From contig CM051007.1 of NCBI GenBank assembly GCA_027704905.1, positions 17,455,063-17,519,062 of the forward strand: a stretch of 64,000 nucleotides of DNA, in the 5' to 3' direction. The translations under genes and the position numbers were made by a program. This stretch comes from Muraenolepis orangiensis. Its lineage: Eukaryota > Chordata > Actinopteri > Gadiformes > Muraenolepididae. The notes under the pieces are model-generated. The model was not told where the DNA came from and did no database searches. It worked only from the letters and a program-made list of their open reading frames with translations. Positions 41,340 through 53,600 of the stretch are shown in pieces. Every line of letters starts with the position of its first letter. Positions within the stretch are counted from its first letter, which is position 1.

Positions 41340-44300
41340 ACTTCTCTGATAGTTCATTTGAGCTTCTGTCTCAAGATGAGGGTAGTTTATCCCCAGTGTA
41401 TAGCTTGTAACTATGTACATCGTTTTATCTTTGTATATTTTTGTTAATAGTATTTGTATTCAAATACACAATTTCCCTGTAGTGAGTTTGAGCTTATTTA
41501 GCTAAATATTTGTCTCTAGCCTACCTTTTGTATGATTTAGTGTGAGCTCTCCCTCGCTTGACACAACCACAAACGTTAGGCAAACGTATAAGCTGTTTTG
41601 CATTGTTTTGGTTTTTTGTGTTTTTTAACTAGTATAGTTCCCTAATGCAGTCAAAACTGACTATTCTAATGTTTAATATTATTCTGTCGGCATCGCGTTC
41701 GCCAAGCCCATATTGCTTGATGTTTAATATTGATTGCTGGTTAATGGTTAAATGTAGACCAACCCAGGGAAATTACAGCCACCATTATGACTGTGGCTTA
41801 CATATCTCCAAATGCTAACGCTAAGCTAGCTATGAAGGAACTGTACTCTGCTATTAACAAACAGCAGAACTCCCACCCAGAGGCAGCCTTTATTATTGCA
41901 GGCGATTTCAATCATGCCAAGACTGTGCTCCCCACATTTTACCAGCATGTCTCCTGCTCTACAAGAGGAGAGAGAACATTAGACCATGTTTACACCAACA
42001 AGGCTGATGCTTACAAAGCCGTCCCCCTCCACCGTCTTGGGCAGAGTGATCATGTCTCTTTGTTCATGCTGCCTAAGTACACGCCACTCATCAAGCGTGT
42101 GAAGCCCACCGTTAGGACAGTCCCTGTGGCCTGAGGGAGCAGACTCTGAGCAAGTTGCAGAACCGGTTTCTGCACACGGCTTGCAGCCTGTTTGCCTCCC
42201 AGTCTACCCTAGAGTCCCACACCGACATCCACTCCTACGCCTCCTCTGTTTTGGATTACATCAACTCCAGCATCACAACATTCCCAATCCAGAAGCCGTG
42301 GATGAACAGAGAGGTCCGCCTACTCCTAAAGGCAAGTGACGCTGCTTTTAGGTCGGGCGATGCACTGGCCTACTGTTTAGCCAGGGCTAATCTGAAAAAG
42401 GGCATAAAGCAGGCCAGGCTCAAACACAAGCGAAGGGTTGAAGACCACTTCAACAACTCCAATCCCCGACGCATGTGGCAGGGCATCCAGGCCATCACGG
42501 ATTATAAACCCTTCAACAAATCCCCCCCCCCCCCCCCCCAACCACTGACTCATCCCTCACTGACAAACTCAATCATTTTTTTGCTCGCTACGACCGGAAC
42601 AACCCTGAACTGCCCACCAGGGCTACTCCCCGTTGACCACCAACCCCTCACCCTATCCCCCACATACGAGACAAATGCGCATAAGGCAGCTGGTCCTGAT
42701 GGCATCCCCGGTCGCGTGCTCAGGAACTGCACTGAGCAGCTGACCGAGGTCCTTACTGACATTTTTAACTTGTCACTGGCAGTTGTCCCTGTGTGCTTTA
42801 AAACCACCTCCATTGGGCCAGTGCCAAAACACTCCTCTGCAGCCAGCCTCAACAACTTCCGCCCTGTTGCACTCACCCGCATCATCATGAAGTGCTTTGA
42901 GAGGCTGGTCCTGGCTCACCTAAAATCTGGCCTGTCACCCTCACTGGATAAACACCAATTTGCCTACCGTGAGAACAGGAGCACGGAGGATGCCATTTCC
43001 TCAGCTCTTCACTCCTCTCTCTCCCACCTGGATGAGAGCAACACCCATGTGAGAATGCTGTTCATAGACTTCAGCTCAGCATTTAACACCATCATCCCCT
43101 CCAAAATCTTCAAACTTGGTGACCTCATGAAAACCAAGAACCTTGACATCAACACCTCAGTTTGTAACTGGTTATTAGACTTCCTAACCAACAGACCCCA
43201 GTCAGTAAGGTTAGACCATCTCACCTCCTCCACCCTCACCCTAAACACAGGCGTTCCACAAAGCTGTGTGCTGAGCCCTCTCTGCACTCCTGTACATGGT
43301 ACAAACACCATCATCAAGTTTGCCGATGACACAACGGTGGTGGGCCTCATCAAAAACAACGATGAGGCGGCCTACAGGGAGGAGGTCCAGCACCTGGTGG
43401 CGTGGTGCGCTGACAACAGCCTGGCCCTCAACACCAAGAAGACCAAGGAGCTCATCGTCGACTTCAGGAAGACCAGAGCTGGCGCACACGCCCCCATCCT
43501 CATCAACGGAGTGGAGGTCAAGTGTGTCTCCAGCTTCAAATTCCTGGGGGTCCACATCTCACCTCAGATTCTGGTGAACTTTTACCGGTGTGCTATTGAA
43601 AGCATCCTCACTATCTGCATCACAGTGGGGTTACGGCAACTGCACTGTTTCCGACCGGTAAGCACTGCAGAGGGTGGTGAAAACCACCCAACACATCGTT
43701 GGACTACCCCTCCCTGCAATAAACACTACCCACCACAAACCCCTCTCACCCCAACCATGGACTGTTTTCCCTCCTCCCCTCCGGGAGGCGCTATAGAAAC
43801 CTTTGTTCCAAGTCAAGCAGGCTTAGGAACTCTAAGGCTTCTTCCCCTCAGCTGTCATCTCTCTGAACTCTGCACCACGAAGACAGCCCCCAACCCCCCC
43901 TTCTGCCCCCCCCCCTGCTGCCCCCCCCTCTGCAGCACCCCCCTCTGCTGCACCCCCACCCCTGCTGCCGCCCCCGCCCCACACCTCTGCTCAACACCTA
44001 TAATAATCACCGCCAATGTCTTTGACTAACTGTAAAAAAAAAAATAAAAAAAAAAAAAAAGTAAAAACAAACTATCACAAATACCTCTCTATACTTTACA
44101 TATTTATTAATAAGATACCTGGTTTCTGTACCTGCCATATATATTTAAATCTCAACTATTGATAGAACTGCTCCTACTCCTGTCTATACATTTATATATG
44201 CCATACATTTATATATGCTCACTTGTATATACATTTACATGTATATATATGTATCCTGCTTTCAATAACGGCATACTGTTAAATACTCACTTACCTGTAC

Positions 44301-44470
44301 ATATATATACCTATTATTATGCTGCTCATATCCCATTTAATACCTTTAAATTTTAACTGTGAATTATATTACCATGCACTTTACTGCAACATTTGCACTC
44401 TGGTTAGATGCTAAATTATTTTCGCTGTACTGTTTAGTGCTGTGCAATAAACAATAAATTTGAATTAAAT
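41340..44470 (+). mobile_element. Dead LINE retrotransposon copy (endonuclease plus reverse transcriptase)
   Basis: A jockey-superfamily (L2/CR1/Rex1-like) LINE. 41787-42134 encodes the end of the apurinic-type endonuclease (IIAGDFNHA, then LDHVYTN and SDH). After a stop and frame change, 42155-44029 carries the RT domain (AAGPDGIPGRVL, FRPVALT, DFSSAFNTI, GVPQSCVLSPL, FADDT, FLGVHI). Two internal deletions are evident: one between VLSPL and TPVHG before the FADD box, and one after FLGVHIS. A poly-C expansion lies at 42523-42540. The copy cannot be active. The 3' UTR ends near 44470 with GCAATAAACAATAAATT. The 5' limit is approximate. Confidence 0.8.
42155..44029 (+). pseudogene. LINE reverse transcriptase remnant
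   Basis: A 624-codon frame is still open, but its RT core lacks the residues normally between VLSPL and the TPVHG that precedes the FADD box, and the C-terminal third is low-complexity Pro/Cys read through the 3' UTR. GVPQSCVLSPL also has Ser for the usual Gly after Gln. It is a transposon relic, not a host gene. Confidence 0.8.
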
Positions 44471-44849
44471 TCAAATAAATAAATTGCTGTGAGTGACCTT
44501 AAGGTCCAATATCATATCATATAATATAATTCAAATTACCAGGGAGTCAGTCAAGAGCGACTGAGTGCAGGAGTTCATTTGCATTTACTACTCAGCTTTG
44601 TAATTATTTGGGGGAATAGTACAGAAGTTACGCATATTTAAGGGAAGGCAAAGGATTGTGGTGTCTAGGCCAAAAAATGCCAGGGTTCCCAGGTTTTTTT
44701 TTAATGATCCCAGTCCAGTCCTTCTTGTCATCACTGACAATGTCATGTCAAGTAGCAAAACGGTGTGCCTTTAAATCAAAGAGTTCTTGGGATACTTGCA
44801 AACAAAACATTATTTTTACAGTTATTTCCACACTGTACTATTAGAGCAG

Positions 44850-46310
44850 AGCATGCGCAGACCAGTTGGCAGGAGTCTTTGCAGACATCTTCAACCTCTC
44901 CCTGTCCCAGGCTGTTGTTCCCGCGGTCTTCAAGATGTCCACCATTGTGCCTGTCCCTAAACAACCCAAGGTAACATGCCTGAATGACTATAGACCTGTA
45001 GCCCTCACCTCGATTGTCAGCAAATGCTTTGAGAGGTTGGTCAAGGACTTCATTTGCTCCATGTTACCTGCCATGCTGGACCCATGGCAATTTGCATATT
45101 GTCAGAACAGATCCACGGACGACGCAATTGCCATGGCCCTCCACACTACCCTTTCGCACCTGGATGGAAAGAACTGTTATGTGTGAATGCTGTTTGTGGA
45201 CTACAGCTCAGCGTTCAACATGATAGTTCCTGCCAAGCTCGACACCAAGCTTAGAGGTCTAGGCGTGCCCCCATCCACGTGTAGCTGGATACTGGACCTC
45301 CTGTCGGACCGCCACCAGGTGGTGAGGATGGGCAGCACCACCTCAGAGCCACTGACCCTCAACACGGGAGCCCCCCAAGGATGCGTGCTGAGCCCTCTCC
45401 TCTACTCCCTCTACACCCACGACTGCATGGCTATGCACAGCTCCAACGTCATCATCAAGTTTGCTGACGACACGACAGTGATGGGCCTGATCGCCGGCGA
45501 CGACGAGACAGCCTACAGGGAGGAGGTCAGATCGCTGGAGCAGTGGTGCCAGGAGAACAGTCTCGCCCTCAACGTCAAGAAGACCAAGGAGCTGATCGTG
45601 GACTACAGGAAGCAGAGAGGAGAGCACAGCCCTATCTCCATCGACGGTGTTGCAGTAGAGAGTCAGCGGCTTCAAGTTCCTCGGCGTGCACATCTCCGAG
45701 GACCTCACATGGTCCACACTCACCACACACGTGGTGAAAAGGGCCCCGCATCCTGAGAACATTCTATACCGGCACCATCGAGAGTGTTCTTACAGGGTGT
45801 ATCACCGCCTGGTACGGGAACTGCACCGCACTCGAGCGCAGAACGATTCAAAGGGTGGTGCGGACGGCCCAGTATATCGTTGGAGGTGAGCTCCCCTCCC
45901 TCCTGGATATATACAACCAGTGGTGCGTGGCCAAGGCCAAACGCATCATAAAAGACAATGCCCACCCCAGCCACGAACTGTATTCACTTTTACCGTCAGG
46001 CCGGCGATACCGCAGTATCAAGTTCCATACAAATAGATTAAGAGATAGCTTCCACAGTCAGGCCATCAGGCTGCTGAACAAGGGCGTATAGCATATATAA
46101 CAATGTCTATTTTATTACATTGATTTATATATACATATTTCTCTTTTTCTGTGCCGATATATTGCATTTTATAAATTGAATTTTAATTTTAATTTTTTAA
46201 TTTATTTTATTCTATTCTGTTGTCTGTTTCTGTCGTCGGGTATTGCACATACGATTTTCACTCACTGCTTTATACTTGAAGTGAAGTGACAATCAACTTG
46301 ACTTGACTTG
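44850..46310 (+). mobile_element. Second dead LINE copy, 5'-truncated
   Basis: A separate, related LINE. It starts within RT (DQLAGVFADIFNLSLSQAVVP in pieces), has an in-frame TGA at 45184 just before MLFVDYSSAFN, and an intact GAPQGCVLSPL and FADDT. A frameshift near 45660 puts the FLGVHISEDLTW segment in another frame. The C-terminal LLPSGRRYRSIK part ends at a stop near 46089. The tail ends near 46310 with repeated ACTTG units. The TGA is a probable CGA-to-TGA (CpG) change. Confidence 0.8.
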
Positions 46311-46313
46311 AAT

Positions 46314-46447
46314 TAGACCCTTGATCGCATGACGACACATAGAAACCACGTGATACCAACATCGTTATACTATTGGCTCACACGTGCCTTGTTGAAAACG
46401 CCTACCAAACGTCAGACATCTTACTCAGAGATAAACAAAACATTTCG
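46314..46447 (+). promoter_or_regulatory. Promoter-like segment upstream of clk2 (right copy of an inverted pair)
   Basis: The segment has an E-box CACGTG (46347-46352), an inverted CCAAT (ATTGG, near 46372) and the same block order as the inverted copy at 40627-40726. It lies about 300 bases upstream of the likely clk2 first exon, so it may be part of the clk2 promoter. It could equally be a transposon terminus. Confidence 0.4.
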
Positions 46448-46699
46448 GACCCGTCAAAAATCAAAATGAAAAAAAAACACCTATATATTTATATAATACA
46501 AATGAAAAAATACCTTATTTTACTCCGCACCTTTGTTAAAGCTCTGCGTGTGTATTTTGTATGTGATTCGTTTTTTTTTATCAATACCCCTTTAATAATA
46601 TTGTTTTTAAATAAATGCAGCTATTAAAAAAAAATGTTTAAATTACTTCCCTTGTTTTTTTGTGGAGATACTGTTGATAAACCGACGGTAATAAGTTGA

Positions 46700-46883
46700 A
46701 TTGTAAAAAAAATAAGTCGGAGCACCGCTGGCAGCCCGCAGCTTCTACCGCAGACGAGATACTAGTAGAAGCCTTATGTGGAACAAGTCGTTCAGAGAGA
46801 GAGAACATCCCTACGAGGTGGAGAACCCAAGCGCCACCACGGATTTCTTGTGGGATAAACACGCAGGCCTCGCTGCTAAAACG
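46700..46883 (+). other. clk2: Probable non-coding first exon of clk2
   Basis: It ends at a donor (AAACG/GTAAAG, 46884). There is no frame running into the coding exons, and the first coding exon begins exactly at its ATG after an acceptor. The 5' limit is a guess. Confidence 0.4.
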
Positions 46884-46984
46884 GTAAAGTAAAAAACACG
46901 GAAACAAATCAAACAAATACACGATATAAACCGTTTATCTAAACGGATAACCATGTAGCCGTTGCGTTGCTAACGCTAGCTGCT

Positions 46985-46994
46985 AAGATGGCGG
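46985..46994 (+). promoter_or_regulatory. YY1-type element (AAGATGGCGG)
   Basis: This motif is typical of positions just downstream of transcription starts in vertebrate housekeeping genes. It lies 100 bases after the donor of the presumed first exon. That suggests a second, downstream clk2 start site. Confidence 0.4.
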
Positions 46995-47690
46995 TCGAAT
47001 TAGTTGAGTTCCTCAACGTCGCTAGCGAAAACAAGCTAGCTGTGGGGCTTCTCATTTTACTCTGTTGCAATATAATGCCGTTTAATGTATACATTAGTAT
47101 CGATAGACGTCTAGCTAAGATAATGTTTTGAACTGGTAAAGTGTAACGTATGGATACGCGGTGCCGTAAAACAACAGTGCTACTGCTGCAGCATTCAAAT
47201 GCGGTGCAATGTGGGCGATCTTGTAATGTATATTTAGTACTGTTGACATTTTAAATATCCATTAAAAAGTCGTCCACCAGGAATGATTGTGTAGTTCACA
47301 CATTCTGATGGCAGTGTGTCGTCGTATTGAGCTAACGAGTGCCTGTTATGCTATCACTTTGTCAGCTCCCTTAAGGCAAATATCTATTTTTAGTTCACGA
47401 TCAAGTAGTATTGGATTCGAATACTTTCACCATTTACCGTTTCACACGTGACTGGTGGCAGTGTCAATCGAGACATAACCGCTGTCTGTATATCTAGGTG
47501 TTGAATCGGACCGAAGAGATCTCTTCTTGAAAGTCCTAACAGCGACCCAACACTGACTTTAGAATTGTGATCATTATTATTTGACTAAATATTGTCCTGC
47601 CTATTCTCGGGCCACTGCATTATTCTCAGTTCGCTCACGGAGAACATGTTTGGCCTGCGACCTAATTTACGTGTTTTTGAATTGTCCTAG

Positions 47691-50600
47691 ATGCCTCACA
47701 CCAGACGCTACTCGTCATCGGACAGAGGCAGCCGAAGCAGCTACCAGGATCGTTATAAAGACAGAGGTCGGCGACAAAGGCCCCGGAGGTCGCCATCCTT
47801 TTCCTCCAGCATTGACAGAGACCGAGACCGAGACAGAAGGGGTCGGGGACACAGACAGGAGGGAAGCTATGCACGCTCCAGGAGGTATGTCAAAATAAAA
47901 AGCTGTGCCTTAATGCCAAACCAAAGTGTTTTGTTGATCACGGGTGCTATGATTTAAATTGCAAGAGTGACATCCATTTACATTATGGTGATTTTTACGT
48001 CACTCCCTATATAATAAAGATGATGCCCTTGCTCTCAGTCGCAGCTTTGACAACCGGTCGGCAGAGCGGCGGCCGTTTGACAGAAGATACTGCGACGGAT
48101 ACAGGCGCCTGGACCACAGTCAAGAGAGGGACCGGGAACGGGCGCCCCAGGCCGCAGCCGACCCTTACTACCCGCGGGACTTCTCGGCCACCATGTACGA
48201 CTACCGGCGAGGCCGCGAGAGGGAGCAAGACGAGTCGTACCGGCGGAAAGGCAGCAGGCGTAAGCACAAACGAAGGCGGCGTAGAACCAGGTCCTATAGC
48301 CCATCCTCCTCTGTGAGTACAGCCCAACCCCAGTTTGTGTCCTAACCCCTCCTACCTCTCTTTCCATCTCTCTCTCTCTCTCTCTCCTCAGTTAGGCCTG
48401 TCCACCTATCCTTTCTCTCCTTTTAACCTATTGATTTTTACAGCTCCTGGACTTGGTAAGTAGTACAATCTTTATGTTTTTGTTTGTTCGTTTTGCGTCG
48501 GACCTTGCTTTAAGTGGCATTTCCCTTTGGTAGAACATTTTCATTTTCATTTGCCCAATTTTCTATAACTTGTGTAGTCACCTAGGGAACATTTTATTTA
48601 TTTATTCCTACATCTTAACAAAGAGGACACTTTAGCAAAAACAAGTCAAATGTTCTCTTGCACAAAATCTATTGATACAAATGTGGATGGTAGTGTCTGG
48701 GACATGAGCCTGGGACATGAGCCTTTATAGTCAATAGATAAGAATGCCAACAGGGTCTAAAAAAGGCCACGCCCACACAAACAGGCCACGCCCACACAGT
48801 GCAGTTCTATTGAAAAGGCCCATCCACTTTGTATGTTTTTTATAAGTCCAAATCCATTTACACAAGTATCTTTGTATGTATGTTCCCACGTTTACATGTG
48901 GAGGCTTCTTGACAACTATAATGGCCATGCAGGCATTGCTGTGAAATGATCAGTGATGAACAACAACACCATATTAGTCAATCTAAATTCATTAGAACAC
49001 AGAACAGTCTGTCTTTGTTCCGGCCATAGAAAATGTTCGATCAAAGAGTTGAATTGCTCCAAGAAATGGATAGGAAACATATTGGGGGTGCTTTATTACA
49101 CACACACAGTTGTGTAAAAGTAAACACATGTGTAATGTGAGCAAGGGATGTCCTAGGGTTTGTCTTTAACTCTTTCCTGCCTGACTGTCTATGGTCACCT
49201 CATTAAGTCTGCCTTCTTGGATAGTACTCTCATTAACACGGAGAGACTTTTTTTTTTGGTTGAAGTTAGTGATACTGCTACTGTCTTCATTGTTTTTTTT
49301 TTTCCTGCGTTGATGAATGGATATTCCGGTTGCTTCCTTGTTTTGTAAGCAGCCGTAGTTAAAAAGGTAGAGGGGGGGGAGAGGAGTGGAGGACAATGTG
49401 TGATCTTTGACTTGTTCCCTTGCAACTATATCCCTATCGTTATATATATCCCACGCGTGGTGTCATGCGTGACCTCGTCTCATGACCAACCACCAAACCC
49501 ACCCACCAACTACGCCCACTACAACCAACGGCGCCAACGGCTCCTCCTCCCTCCTCCTCTACCGCCATGGCCATGGCTACGGCTGCCCGCCCCCCACGAA
49601 ACGACCTCTCCCCCACCCCACTTCCCCCACCCTTCCCTTCCCCCCCTCCTCCTCCACCCCCCCCCCCCCCCCCTACCTACCTTTACCTACCCCCCCCCCC
49701 TTCCTCCACCGCTGTCCCCTTGCCACTGGTCGTGTGGTGCCGCTGCTGATGATGGCGACCACGGGGGGGCTGAAAAGCAGCGGAGCGGCAGCCGGACGCG
49801 GGCACTGAGTGTGAGGGACGACGAGGAAGGGCACCTGATCTGTCGGAGTGGGGACGTCCTGCAAGAGAGATGTACTCACTGCCACTACTCTATCGTAACC
49901 CTTCTCCATACTGAGTATTAACTATGCAATTGACAGGGGGGAGTGCCTGATGATGATGTTGACGTCGGTGATGGGCTAGGGCGCTCTTTTTGCTCTAGCT
50001 GGAGAAAAGCAGCGGTTGGGCAGTGGGGTGGATGCCGGCCTTCTTCCAGAAGGATTTTAGATGCCTTCTGTTTTGTTTTGTTTTTTCTGTTTTTTTGGTC
50101 TGGTTTAATTACATTTTTTTGTTTTTTGTAGGATTGTTTAGCTGTGGAACATTCACTGTGTTCCACAGTGTAGTCTCTATAGCATTTCATTTTAAACGCA
50201 GTTACAAGTTTAAATCCGTAGCTATTTGTGCTAGCCATATCCCAGAATATGAAGTTCAGCAGCTTGTTCTTCAGTATATACATCTGGTTTCGACTTGGTG
50301 TATTCCTTGGCTCCAAGACCAAAAGCACAAGCAGCATAGCAACGGACATTGTATTGAAGCACTCATCTCAAGCTGTCAACCACAGCTTTTTAGCTTGTGT
50401 CCAGTTCTACACATTAGCCCTCTCAAACACCAAGCCACAGCTAAACCTCAATATAGATTTTATTTTATTTCTTGAAGGCTGCAATTGGCCAAAATGACGG
50501 TTGTTAGATCAACCCTTTATCGTTATTTCATGCACCTTGGCTTGTAATCCATTCGCCGTAGTTTAATCTTAAAGTGTTTGAAAGCCTGCCAGTGTCACCA

Positions 50601-53600
50601 GGCGGCTGATGTGCAGCGGGCGCTAGTGTTGTCAACGCCTGTCACACTTTTGCATTATTTGTTTAGAAATAAAAACATGTTTATCTGTGCTCGGGCGCCC
50701 CACATGTCTAATTCCCCTGTTCCCTCTCTCTCTCCATCTCTTCCCTTTTTCTTTCCCCCCTTTCTCTCCCTCTTTTCTCTCTGTCTCTCTTGTCTTGTGT
50801 TACAGATGAGATCGTCAGCACCCTGGGGGAGGGCACCTTTGGGAGGGTGATGCAGTGCATTGACCATCGAAGGTGTGTATCTACGACTCCAGGGTGGGGG
50901 GAGGTTGGACAAAAACACCAGCAGCAGCTGTTGCCCCCCCCCAGAGAGAGGGGGGGGGGGGGGATCCTATTTGTGAGGCACCCATGTTCACCTATCTGTA
51001 ATGCGCCATGTAACCACAATAATAACCTGGGTGATTATCTGCTCATCTCCATACTATATGTATTTCATATATTTCAGCTGTTTAATTGCTGTTCTGTTGG
51101 GGTGTGTACATCCAAAACGGCACGCTAAATTTGAATGTCTTAGCCTGGGTATTTATAGCTGTGCTCACTATGCTCATGCCGCTCGCTTACCCAGGTTCAT
51201 TGGGCGCTGCGCGTTGGTCTATTGACCTTGCGTACGATGTCCAAAGTGATTATGCTTGTGTTGTACGGGTAAGTGTGGACTCGTGTGACCCTTTTTTGAA
51301 TCTTGAAAAGGACGTCTCTTTCTTTTCTCCACGGTGGTTCAGGGGCGGAGCCCACGTCGCTCTAAAGATCATCAAAAATGTGGAGAAGTACAAGGAGGCG
51401 GCTCGGCTGGAGATCAACGTTCTGGAGCGGATCAACGAGAAGGATCCAGAGAACAAGCAGTGAGTAACCCCCCCCCCCCCCCCTTCCCCAGTTTGGTGAT
51501 GGTAGAGATGTGTGGGGACGCAAATCATTCATTACAATCATTAAGAAGTGACTTAATGTACACTGAAACTGATTTATAGTGGGTTTGGTGCACTCAACAC
51601 TCTTTGGAAGGTGTCTACGCATGCAATTCCTCACTCTGTCTCATTCTGTCTCACTCTCTCTCCCGCTCCAGCCTATGCGTCCAGATGTTTGATTGGTTCG
51701 ACTACCACGGCCACATGTGCATCTCGTTTGAGTTGCTTGCACTGAGTACCTTTGACTTCCTGAAGGAGAACAACTACCTCCCCTACTCGATTGGCCAGGT
51801 CAGGCACATGGCCTACCAGATCTGCCTCGCCGTCAAGTGTAAGTGGAAAAGGGCATTCTCTGTTTCTGGGTATTTTTGTGGAGTGGAGTAACCAAATGCA
51901 CAATTATAGAACAGGTGTCATGTCTGGTCAGACAGGTTATTTCATAGCTGTTGCGGTTTGTTCTAAAATGCACTGTGGTGTTTTGCAGAACCTTAATCCA
52001 GACATGGGTAGGTCTTGTACAACTGCTTAAAATGTCAACTCTTGTGTATTCCCTATTGTTCTTATATTGCTTCAAAAGCACTCCTCTGACTACAGCGTGC
52101 TAAATGACATGTGCATACAGCCATTGGCCAGAAAGTAGCCAATGCATCACATAACACAAATGAAATAATAAAAGCTGGGGTAGTATGCCCCCCTGTTGAA
52201 CTTCTGCACGGCGAAAAATACACAACATTCTTTGTGGCCCCGCCTCTCCGTATCTCTCACCTACACGCTGGGCCGGAATGAAAGCCTCCTTTGTCCTGTG
52301 CTGCATGTCTTCCACACGGGGCAATCGCTGGTTCAGAGCTCCAAAACCCTCCACTCCCACTGGAAATCAACACTAGGATCCCTTGGTGTTGGTGGTGGGG
52401 GAGGGGGTGTAGCTAGGCCAGCATGGGACAGGGCTATCATGCAAACCAAAATGTCATGTATATTTCCCCATCTCTTCCCCCCCCCCCCCCCCTATAGTCC
52501 TCCACGACAACAAGCTGACGCACACGGACCTGAAGCCCGAGAACATTCTGTTTGTCAACTCGGACTTCACCATGACCTACAATGTGGAGAAGGTGAGCCA
52601 CTTCAATGTAGAATCTAGAGGACCTTTTAGAATGCCGAATTGGCTTGTAAAAGCCGTACCGGATTACGCGTGTCCGCTCAGGTTGCTACTCTTTCAAACG
52701 TCCCGGGGCAATGGCAGGTGTGGCCTTTTTTTTTTTTCTTCTATTTAAATGATATATGTCACGAGGAAGCGCGGCCCTCTATTTGTTTCTATTGCCTGCA
52801 GGTGGAACTTGTTTTTGTATATACATTCAATATAAACGCCTGGTCTTTTTGAGGCAGGTACGGTCGTGCAGCGAAGGTTTTCGTTTCCGCCCTTGACACA
52901 TCCGATATAGGAGTAGACTTGCGTGGATGACGACTACTATTAATTGCGTTGTGGGTTTTTTTGTGTCTCAAGAAACCGCGAATGAAGACGATATTAATAC
53001 TCATGCTAATTCTTGATGCTCTCTGTCGAGGCGCTGCTGCTGCGAGCACGCAGCCGTGGCTGAGACATGACATATGCTCTTGACCTAGTTATTAAAGATA
53101 AGTCTTTTTTAGTTTTAAGTCTATAACCCTTCCATATTTTTATAAGACGCCACCGTGGCGATGTTTCACAGGCCTCCTCACAGGCGACTTCACCGTAATG
53201 ATAGTCTAATTAGAATGTGGCCAGGAGACTTGTAATTAGAACCCACATGCAGCTCCCCCCACACCACCACCACCACCACCAGCAGCAGCAGCAGCTACAA
53301 CCTAGAGCCACCCGCGAGGTGCACACGGCCACATGGTCTGTGAGGAATGTTCTCGTCAGCGTGGCGGTAGCCTATAAGACATGGGCATGCAGGTTCAAAC
53401 TTCTGACGGGCTCCCAGGGAAGGTTGGTTCGGTTCCTTCCCCCTTCCCTCCTGGGGGATTTGGCAGCAGCAGCACGGGGAGCTGCTGGAGCACAACACAG
53501 TGCTAACCCTCTGGGGAGACACCGGCTGCACAACCTGTTTCATGTGCTGGGGTTTTTTTTTTTTTTTTTTGCAATGTCACGTTGCCTGACGACATGCAGT

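Noticed and set aside
42155..44029. A 624-codon frame as a host gene
   Set aside because: The residues are LINE reverse transcriptase with two internal deletions and a low-complexity tail.
48007..48367. Minus-strand and alternate-frame ORFs over clk2 exon 2
   Set aside because: They are shadows of the arginine-rich clk2 coding sequence, whose exon phases are fully consistent.
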